Positions 1 to 7,300 of a stretch of 19,787 nucleotides of DNA are shown in pieces (the stretch's first letter is position 1; every line of letters starts with the position of its first letter). Made by a program: the position numbers and the translations under genes. Source of the DNA: Chitinophaga pinensis. Its GTDB lineage: Bacteria > Bacteroidota > Bacteroidia > Flavobacteriales_D > Crocinitomicaceae. Where the stretch lies: positions 1 through 19,787 of the forward strand of contig CAMBRH010000019.1 of the NCBI GenBank assembly GCA_945870115.1, given 5' to 3'. The notes beneath the pieces were generated by a model. That model saw only the letters and a program-made list of their open reading frames with translations. It searched no databases and had not been told where the DNA came from.

Positions 1-1484
1 AATCCGATTCCAATCAAATTTCCCCAAAACATTCCTTTCAAAATTAAAAATGAAACTTGATATAAAAATATTTTTCTGATTGACCACGAACTCGCACCAA
101 TGGATTTTAACAAACCAATGAAAGAAGTTCTTAACAAGATCATTACCAAAAGGGCAGATCCCATGTTTATAATTCCAATTAAAAGCATCAAAATGATGAT
201 TATCCAGACATTAATATCGAGAAAAGACAGCCAAACAAAAATTTCTTGCTGACTTTCTTTGATACTACTTACTTTTAAATCTTGATTTTTATTTGAAAAA
301 TTGAAATTGATTAATTTCTTTAATTTCTCGATTTGCGGATCAAAATTTTCCCAATTATGGAAATTAATTTCATACGAACCAATGTAATTTTGATAACTTC
401 CATTCCCGTTAATTTTTTCAAAATGAATGGTTTTATTGTGCGTAAAAAGATCAAATTTTGTATCTGAAACATATTTTCTTTTAACAGTTCCATCAGAATT
501 AGTTTTAAAAGGAAGGTTTAAACTTTGGTCAAAATCAGAATTGCTATGTTGAATTGTTGCTTTCAAATAAGTAGTATCGGGAATCGTATTTTCTTCGCCT
601 TTTCCATCAATAAACATCCAATAATCGGACGAAATAAGCCTGAAAACGGTATCTTTTGTTGGAAACCATGTGAAACCAGCATAATTTTCATATCCTTTTC
701 CCCAATCATAACGGTAATTTCCATTTCCGCCATTTACTTCTCCTTTGATAACTAATTGTCCGTTTGAAAGTGTATCTAAAACAACTATTTCAGATTTTAT
801 TCCCCAATCGTTTAACAATTGAATTTGACGAATATCTGACACAATCATTTTCTTGTCAAAATCTTCCATTCCTGTATCGAAAATCCCAACTAATTTGAAA
901 AATTTCTTAATAGGTTGATTTTTAACAAAAAATGCCCTTACACGATCACCAACCTTGTAATTTAGGTCTGAGGCAATTCTTTTTGAAATTAATATTTCGT
1001 CAGAAGCTAAGTCTGTATTGAATTTTGGCAAACTTCCAGAGACTAAATTTTCCTTAAAAAAAGTAAAATCATAACTTTCATCAACACCTTTTACCAAAAC
1101 ACTTTGAATTTCAGTTTGCTTTTCTTGACTTTTAAGCTTATTTTTGTCGGATTGTAAAATTGCAGGTTTATAAGCAATTGCTTGCACGTTTTTTACAAAA
1201 GGTAGATTTTTAACTTGATTTAAGAAAACTTGTTTTTTAAGAATTGGTTCGTTTTCAAACAAAGATGCAGAACTTGCAGAATTGATAAAAGCGTGAGAAC
1301 CAAAGCCCAAAACCTTGTTGCTCACCTCATTTTGAAATCCAATTACAACGGCTATTGTAATAATATTAACCAACATAGCCAAACTGATACTAATAACAGA
1401 TATTTTAACGATTGGTCGGGAAACCTTTTTACCTTCTACTTCGTTTTTGAGATTTTTAAGGGCTATGAATAATTCAAATTTCAA
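1..1484 (-). CDS. ABC transporter permease, FtsX/LolC/E family (partial, runs off left edge)
   Basis: The minus strand stays open from a stop near 1510 down to base 1 (about 494 residues). The N-terminus reads as a short cytoplasmic stretch (KFELFIALKNLK), then a membrane segment at about residues 20-45. A long periplasmic region follows to about residue 415, then a second membrane segment (VWIIIILMLLIGIINMGSALL) and the FtsX-type cytoplasmic loop (RTSFIGLLKSIGAS, IRKIFLYQ). This is the layout of the membrane subunit of LolCDE-like lipoprotein-release or MacB-like exporters, which work with an ABC ATPase; none is visible here. There is no ATG in frame. TTG at 1484 gives the usual family start (KFELFIA) and TTG at 1493 is an alternative. 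A TAnnTTTG-like box (TAACTTCG, 1504-1511, one mismatch) lies just upstream. The third and fourth membrane segments are outside the window. The periplasmic region is longer than in typical LolC/E. The family call is firm; the cargo is unknown. Confidence 0.85.
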   Translation of the reverse strand, partial: MKFELFIALKNLKNEVEGKKVSRPIVKISVISISLAMLVNIITIAVVIGFQNEVSNKVLGFGSHAFINSASSASLFENEPILKKQVFLNQVKNLPFVKNVQAIAYKPAILQSDKNKLKSQEKQTEIQSVLVKGVDESYDFTFFKENLVSGSLPKFNTDLASDEILISKRIASDLNYKVGDRVRAFFVKNQPIKKFFKLVGIFDTGMEDFDKKMIVSDIRQIQLLNDWGIKSEIVVLDTLSNGQLVIKGEVNGGNGNYRYDWGKGYENYAGFTWFPTKDTVFRLISSDYWMFIDGKGEENTIPDTTYLKATIQHSNSDFDQSLNLPFKTNSDGTVKRKYVSDTKFDLFTHNKTIHFEKINGNGSYQNYIGSYEINFHNWENFDPQIEKLKKLINFNFSNKNQDLKVSSIKESQQEIFVWLSFLDINVWIIIILMLLIGIINMGSALLVMILLRTSFIGLLKSIGASSWSIRKIFLYQVSFLILKGMFWGNLIGIG

Positions 1485-2790
1485 TTTATACAATTTTAAA
1501 GTGCGAAGTTACGGAAAGCTTTTGTGCTTAAAAAGTGTTTTATTGATTTTTACTATAATGTTCATTTCTTCTTGCGGATTAAAAGATAAATTATTCAAAA
1601 AGAAAAAAGTTGAATTGATTGATGAAAGTCACGTTATTGACACCCAAGATCCTGAAATTTACACCGTAGCTTTAGAAAAACCGGCAAAACAATATCCAAT
1701 TCAGATTGGAAATCAACGTATGCACCTTTATTTGGATTCACTAAAAGGAAAACGTGTAGCAATCGTAGGAAACCAAACTTCCTTGATTGGAAATACACAT
1801 TTGGTGGATACTTTATTGAGTTTGGGAATTACGATTCAAAAGGTTTTTTCCCCAGAGCATGGTTTTCGTGGAGATGCTGATGCCGGAGAAAAAGTATGGA
1901 GTGGCGTTGATCCAAAAACAGGAATTCCATTGATTTCACTGTACGGAAATAATAAAAAACCTAAACCTTCTCAACTTGCTGATGTTGACGTCGTTTTATT
2001 TGATGTGCAAGATGTTGGAGTTCGTTTTTACACCTACATTTCGACTTTGCACTATGTTATGGAAGCCTGTGCTGAAAACAAAAAATCAGTTATTTTGTTA
2101 GATCGTCCAAATCCAAATACACATTATGTTGACGGACCGGTTCGAGAATTACGACACCGCTCTTTTATTGGAATGCATCCAGTTCCGATTGTTTATGGAA
2201 TGACAATTGGAGAATATGCTTTGATGATAAATGGAGAATATTGGTTGAGCGATAGCGTTTTGTGTAATTTGAATGTGATTTCTTGCAAACATTATACGCG
2301 CAAAATGAAATATCCTATTGAAACTCCTCCAAGCCCAAATTTAAGATCAGATATTGCAATTTCTCTCTATCCAAGTTTGTGTTTTTTCGAAGCAACTACA
2401 GTAAGTATTGGAAGAGGAACAGATAGACCATTTGAAATGTTTGGGCATCCATTGTTTCCAGATTTAGCATATACTTTTACCCCGCTTCCAAATGTTGGAG
2501 CAAAAAACCCTTTGTGGGAAAACCGAGTATGCAAAGGCTTGGATTTGAGTGAACATGCTAAAAAGCGCATGTATGATATTAACCTAAATTGGCTTTTGGA
2601 AGCAAAGAAATTTTTAGGAGATACAGTGGAATTTATCAATCAACCACATTTTTTTGATCGACTTGCGGGAACTTCCGAATTAAGAAGACAAGTCTATGAA
2701 GGTTGGAGCGCAAAAGATATTCGACAGTCTTGGAGGCCTGGAATTCAAGAATTTAGAAAAATTAGAGCAAAATATTTATTGTACGAGTAA
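1465..2790 (+). CDS. namZ: NamZ-type exo-beta-N-acetylmuramidase lipoprotein (DUF1343, GH171)
   Basis: The 441-residue product has a lipoprotein signal: hydrophobic VLLIFTIMF followed by the lipobox ISSC. The body carries the DUF1343/NamZ signatures: VAIVGNQTSL, FSPEHGFRG (Glu near residue 131), GIPLISLYG, DVQDVGVRFYTY and LLDRPNPN. Characterised members (Bacillus subtilis YbbC/NamZ, CAZy GH171) release N-acetylmuramic acid from the non-reducing end of peptidoglycan fragments. The role inferred here is cell-wall turnover or recycling at the outer membrane or in the periplasm. ATG 1465 is the only ATG ahead of the signal peptide, but it gives a long 28-residue N-region and overlaps the divergent permease gene. 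GTG 1501 or TTG 1522 would give a more ordinary signal peptide, so the start is uncertain. The next gene follows after 20 bases, suggesting one transcript. Confidence 0.88.
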   Translation: MNNSNFNLYNFKVRSYGKLLCLKSVLLIFTIMFISSCGLKDKLFKKKKVELIDESHVIDTQDPEIYTVALEKPAKQYPIQIGNQRMHLYLDSLKGKRVAIVGNQTSLIGNTHLVDTLLSLGITIQKVFSPEHGFRGDADAGEKVWSGVDPKTGIPLISLYGNNKKPKPSQLADVDVVLFDVQDVGVRFYTYISTLHYVMEACAENKKSVILLDRPNPNTHYVDGPVRELRHRSFIGMHPVPIVYGMTIGEYALMINGEYWLSDSVLCNLNVISCKHYTRKMKYPIETPPSPNLRSDIAISLYPSLCFFEATTVSIGRGTDRPFEMFGHPLFPDLAYTFTPLPNVGAKNPLWENRVCKGLDLSEHAKKRMYDINLNWLLEAKKFLGDTVEFINQPHFFDRLAGTSELRRQVYEGWSAKDIRQSWRPGIQEFRKIRAKYLLYE

Positions 2791-2810
2791 AATTACTAAC
2801 TGAAAAAATT

Positions 2811-3275
2811 ATGGATATCAACGATTTATTGCAAAACGAACAAATTAAAGGAATTTTAAAGAAAACTGGTATTTCTGAAAAACAAACAAAAGACGTTTTA
2901 AATACTGCCCTTTCAAGTATAAAATCAAAATACAATTCGGATCCAAAACAAACTGCTAGTTTACTTTCAGATAAACCAAATACTGAGAAAGACAATGCTT
3001 TGTCGGGTTTGATAGAAAATGATTTTGTAAAAGGATTAATTAAAAAAGTTGGATTGCCAGAATCTGTTGCAAAACAAGCTCAAGCAGCTATGCCGTCCAT
3101 TATGAAACAAGTTACTTCAAGTTTGTCTTCCAAAGGAAAAAATAGTGAAGAAGGAATCGGAGGAATGATGAATAATGTAATGGATATGTTTTCTGGAGAT
3201 TCTAAAAATGGAAAAAAATCGGGAGTTGCTGGAATGTTCAGTGGATTTTTGGGAGGACTTTTTGGTAAAAAATAA
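2811..3275 (+). CDS. Small DUF937-like protein with a duplicated helical unit
   Basis: This 154-residue product has no signal peptide and no cysteine. Residues 6-40 and 67-100 are two copies of one unit, aligned with a constant 61-residue offset. Shared features are hydrophobic-x-N-acidic, K-G, two hydrophobics, KK, G and E (NEQIKGILKKTG against NDFVKGLIKKVG). The rest is low in complexity: lysine/serine-rich linkers, a methionine/glycine stretch (residues 116-127) and a glycine-rich tail (AGMFSGFLGGLFGKK). This resembles the DUF937/YidB-like group of small helical proteins, whose function is not established. The gene lies between NamZ and a MscS-like gene with gaps of 20 and 4 bases, so it is probably co-transcribed. 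The GxxxG-type tail could associate with a membrane, but that is inference. Confidence 0.7.
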   Translation: MDINDLLQNEQIKGILKKTGISEKQTKDVLNTALSSIKSKYNSDPKQTASLLSDKPNTEKDNALSGLIENDFVKGLIKKVGLPESVAKQAQAAMPSIMKQVTSSLSSKGKNSEEGIGGMMNNVMDMFSGDSKNGKKSGVAGMFSGFLGGLFGKK

Positions 3276-3279
3276 AGGT

Positions 3280-3786
3280 ATGTTTGAATATTTTAAAGGA
3301 TATGAGAGAGAAATCTATTTAACATTAATTATTGTTGGAGGTTGGTTAATCACACGATTTTTTGTCAAAAGAGCAATCAAAAACATCTCAATAAAATTTG
3401 GTATTGCTGTTGAAAGACGCAGAATTACAGTTAAAATAATGAACGTAATTTTTCTCCTATTAGCAATCATTTTTATTGTAACGATTTGGGGAGTTGACAA
3501 AAAAGAATTGTTTTTATTTTTCACCTCCATCATTACTGTTTTGGGAATTGCATTTTTTGCACAGTGGTCGATTTTATCAAACATTACTTCTGGAATTATT
3601 ATCTTTTTCAGTCATCCTATAAAATTAGGAGATCAGATTCGAATTGTTGACAAAGATTTTTTCATTGAAGGAAAATTAGTTAACATTACATTTTTCTTTA
3701 TTCACCTTGAAAATGACGAAAAGGAAAAAATAACGATTCCAAATTCTCTTGCTTTACAAAAAACAATCATTTTGGTGCATGAATGA
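3280..3786 (+). CDS. Short MscS-like mechanosensitive ion channel protein
   Basis: The 168-residue product has three hydrophobic segments: about residues 11-28, 54-70 and 77-111. The third carries the MscS pore-helix signature, FFAQWSILSNITSGIIIFF, then SHPIKLGDQIRI, matching the family pattern in which a glycine/alanine/serine-rich TM3 leads into P-(F/I)-x-x-G-(D/E) at the start of the beta domain. The family forms heptameric channels that open under membrane tension. This protein ends about 60 residues after that motif, so the beta domain is short and the C-terminal alpha/beta domain of full MscS (about 286 residues in E. coli) is absent. An in-frame ATG at 3208 lies inside the preceding gene and would add 24 unrelated residues. 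ATG 3280, four bases after the previous stop, is the better start and suggests translational coupling. Confidence 0.82.
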   Translation: MFEYFKGYEREIYLTLIIVGGWLITRFFVKRAIKNISIKFGIAVERRRITVKIMNVIFLLLAIIFIVTIWGVDKKELFLFFTSIITVLGIAFFAQWSILSNITSGIIIFFSHPIKLGDQIRIVDKDFFIEGKLVNITFFFIHLENDEKEKITIPNSLALQKTIILVHE

Positions 3787-3801
3787 TTTTCGGAACAGAA
3801 T

Positions 3802-3832
3802 TTGATTTAAACTAAAATAAAATTTACTTTTG
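3802..3832 (+). promoter_or_regulatory. Bacteroidota-type promoter for the SPOR lipoprotein gene
   Basis: A perfect -7 element, TACTTTTG (consensus TAnnTTTG), lies at 3825-3832. TTTG at 3801-3804 gives a -33 TTG with a 20-base spacer, within the range described for Flavobacterium promoters. The ATG is 24 bases downstream of the -7 box. This is the best-formed promoter in the window and indicates that the SPOR gene is transcribed separately from the upstream operon. Confidence 0.7.
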
Positions 3833-3856
3833 CATTATCTAAACAACATTTTTAAG

Positions 3857-4258
3857 ATGAAAAAACAAATCCTTGTAATCGCAGTTTTATTAATAACTTC
3901 TTGTTCACTTTCACAAAAAGGAAACGTCGAAATCATCAAAGATGCTCGTATAGATCAGTTAATTAAACAAGAGGGAGCTATTATTTCTCCAGCTATTGCG
4001 CCGCAAATTACCGGTTACCGTATTCAATTGTTTTTTGATATTGATAAAAAAAATGTAGATGAAGCTAGGTCTAAATTCATGAATTTATATCCAAAAGTTG
4101 ATACTTACGTAGTTTTTAATGCGCCAAATTACTTTTTAAAAGTTGGAGATTTCAGAACTCAAATTGATGCAGAAAAAGTGAAATCTACCGTTGAAAACTC
4201 TTTCCCAACGAGTTTCATTGTGAAGGAAAAAGTTAATTTACCTCGAATTGACCAATGA
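3857..4258 (+). CDS. SPOR-domain lipoprotein
   Basis: The 133-residue product begins with a lipoprotein signal peptide ending in the lipobox ITSC (lipidated Cys16). After a linker, residues about 52-123 form a SPOR domain: GYRIQLFF, then a helix (DEARSKFMNLYP), then YVVFNAPNYFLKVGDFR and a second helix. The Y-x-x-F/L-K-V-G-D-F core is typical of Bacteroidota SPOR proteins. SPOR domains bind peptidoglycan stripped of stem peptides, commonly at the division septum, so an envelope or septal role is likely. ATG 3857 is chosen because it begins the signal peptide (MKKQIL) and sits just after the promoter; an upstream TTG (3830) overlaps the -7 box. Confidence 0.88.
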   Translation: MKKQILVIAVLLITSCSLSQKGNVEIIKDARIDQLIKQEGAIISPAIAPQITGYRIQLFFDIDKKNVDEARSKFMNLYPKVDTYVVFNAPNYFLKVGDFRTQIDAEKVKSTVENSFPTSFIVKEKVNLPRIDQ

Positions 4259-4271
4259 TTTGAAAATCATT
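4254..4271 (+). terminator. Weak AT-rich hairpin over the SPOR gene stop codon
   Basis: AATGATTT (4254-4261) and AAATCATT (4264-4271) form a perfect 8-base inverted repeat with a 2-base centre that includes the TGA stop. There is no following T-run and the stem is AT-rich, so termination is only a possibility. Confidence 0.25.
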
Positions 4272-4347
4272 TAATAACTAAAAGATATCGATTAATAAGT
4301 TTAAAAGCAGTTCTATCCAAAAAATATTTTTATTCGGACTATTTTCT

Positions 4348-4355
4348 TAAATTTG
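4348..4355 (+). promoter_or_regulatory. -7 promoter element for the large T9SS protein gene
   Basis: TAAATTTG matches the Bacteroidota -7 consensus TAnnTTTG exactly and ends 21 bases before the chosen ATG (4377). No convincing TTG -33 element is seen at the expected distance, so the promoter is inferred from the -7 box and its position only. Confidence 0.5.
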
Positions 4356-4376
4356 TTTTACTATAAAACAAATTTT

Positions 4377-7300
4377 ATGAAAAATCTTTATTTAGCATTT
4401 TTTGCTTTTGCAATTTTATTTTCAGGTACTATTTTTTCTCAATTGCCTCAATTAGCTTGGGCAAATACCTTGGATAGTTTGATGAATCCTTATGAATATA
4501 CCGGATCTAGCCTCACAAATAACCTTACCTATGATAATGCAGGAAATATCTACAGTGTAGGATATTTTTACGGAGCTATAGATGCAAATTCCGGAGTAGG
4601 TGTTGATACTCTGGCAGCTCTTTCCAGTGCTCCACATGCTTTTATTGTAAAAAATAATTCCAATGGAGATTTTGTTTGGGCAAAAGCACTTCAAGGGACA
4701 GGATCGAGTGATGCTGTTTCTGTAAAAGTCGATGCGCTCGGAAATGTTTTTTTAATGGGGACTTTTCGTGACAATGTAGATTTTGACCCTGGAATTGGTG
4801 TTTTTAGTGTGACATCTGCAACTGTGCAAGATATGTTTATGGAAAAATTGGATGCTTCAGGAAATTTTGTCTGGGCAAAGGTCGTTACGGGTAATATAAT
4901 TGCAAATAGTCTGGCCCTTGATGCCTTAGGAAATCCTATTTTTGTTGGAGTTTTAAGTGGAACAGCAGACTTTGATCCAAATGTTGGAGTCGTTTCATTA
5001 ACTGGAACTACAAATTCATTTATTTTGAAATTGAATTTCAACGGTCAATTTGTATTTGTAAAACATTTGACATCAACGTCGGCAAATAATAATTCAATTG
5101 AAGGTATCCATATTAAGTCAAATGGAGACATCTTATTAACAGGTTATTTTATAAACAGAACAGATTTTGATCCTGATGCAGGTGTTGCAGAATTATCATC
5201 AATTGGAGGAACACCAAATTCTTTTATTTGTCAATTAAATAGCAATGGAAATTATATCTGGGCAAAATCCATCATTGGCAGTTCTTTTAATCAAATTAAT
5301 GCAAGTGACGTAGATGCTTCTGGAAATATTTTATTAACAGGTCGTTTTCGAAGTATTTGTGACTTTGACCCAGGTTCTTCGTCATATATCCTTGCGGCCA
5401 ATGGAGCTAATTTAGATGATATTTTTGTTGCAAAATATAGTCCAACAGGTGACTTCATTTGGGCAAAACAAATCGGAAATCCAAACGAAAATTATACTGA
5501 TGAAAATGCAAATGATATTGCTGTAGATCCAAGTGGTAATGTTTTCATCACTGGGTTCTTTTATAATACAATTGACTTCAATCCAGGTGCTGGTGTTTTT
5601 GATATGGTTGCTGCTTTAAATCGAAATTCGTTTGTCTGTGGTTTGACTTCTAATGGAGCATTTAATTTTGCTTTTAAATACGACATGGGAGTTTTAGCAG
5701 CACTCTCCCAAAGTGAAGTCATTGAAATAGATGAAAATGGAAACATATATGTTGGTGGTTATACAAATGGAATTTGCGACATGGATCCAAGTGCAGCAGT
5801 AAGTAACCTTTCAAGTGAGTTCAACCAGGGTTTTGTTGTTAAATATGGTCCTTCTGGCTCTGAAGCTTCATTTTCTTTAGAATCAAATTCGAGTTGTGTT
5901 GATAGGATTATTGGTTTACAAAGTACCAATGCGTTCCTTCAAAGTTCTTGGTTGTGGACTGCAACTGGGGGCACGATTGATGATCCAACATCCTCAAACA
6001 CATCAATTTCTTTTCCTTCAAGTGGTACTTATACTGTTACTTTAACTGTCACAAGTGGACTTGGTACAACGGTTTCAACTCAAACAATAAATGTAAATAA
6101 CAACCCAAGTTTAATTGTCCAGGCTTCGCCAAATATTGTTTGTTTAGGGCAATCAACAACATTATGGGCAACTCATAGTTCACCTAGTTTAAGTTGGAAT
6201 AGCGGTCAAGTCTCTGATTATATTACAGTTTATCCGACAGTTAGTACCACTTACACTGCTACTGTTACAGCATCAAATGGATGTTCTACTTCTGCTAGTC
6301 AAAACATTGAAGTTGCAACAGCCTCTAGTACAATAATTTCTGTATTAAATGATACAATTTGTGCAGGAGAATCAGTTACATTAACTGCAAGTGGCGCTTC
6401 TGATTTCGTTTGGAGTACTGGTGATATGACTCCAAGTATTACCGTCAATCCAACTAGTTTTTCTGCCTATTCTGTAACTGGGATCACTGGAACTTGCCAA
6501 GCTACAGCAAATCAAGTAATATATGTTCTTGATCCACCAAGTGTTACTATGCAAAGCTCCGCAAATTCTTCTTGTAATGGAGCTAGTGTTACGCTCACAG
6601 CTTTTGGTGGAGATTCATATGTGTGGAGCACAGGTGAAACTACAAGTAGTATCGTCGTTACCCCAACTTTTGCTACAACTTATACAGTAACTGGAACAAA
6701 TCTATCTGGTTGTCAAGATTTAGCTTCAAAAACAATTACAATTGGAACTACTCCAAATATCAATATTTCGGCTTCAAATGATACTCCTTGTGCCGGTTCA
6801 ATAATTACCCTGACAGCAACTGGCGGCTCAACATATTTATGGGGTGGAGGTCAAACGACTAATACAATATCAGCAATTCCAAGCGTAAATACAACTTTTA
6901 CTGTTGTTGGCACAAACACTGATGGATGTCAAGCAACTTTCAATAAAACTATTAATGTTGATCCATTGCCAATAATTTCAATTCAAAGTTCATCAAATTC
7001 TGTATGTGCTGGTTCTTCAGTGACTCTTACAGCAAGTGGAGCAAATTCATATACTTGGAATGGAGGTCAAACGACCGATGTTATTTCAGTTAATCCAACT
7101 TCAACAACAACTTATACCGCAACTGGAACAAATAGTTTTAACTGTCAAGCTAGTGCAAGTAAAACAATCACCGTAAATGCATTGCCATCTATCAGTATTC
7201 AAAGTGTATCAAATTCGATTTGTGAAGGTGGAAATATTACTTTGACAGGTTCTGGAGCAAATTCCTATTCTTGGAGTTCTGGGCAATCAACAGCTTCTAT

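Noticed and set aside
525..755. Plus-strand frame within the permease gene
   Set aside because: The minus-strand permease frame is continuous across this region; the plus frame has no family resemblance.
3208..3279. Upstream ATG for the MscS-like gene
   Set aside because: It would add 24 polar residues unlike the family and overlap the previous gene by 68 bases; ATG 3280 fits membrane topology and operon spacing.
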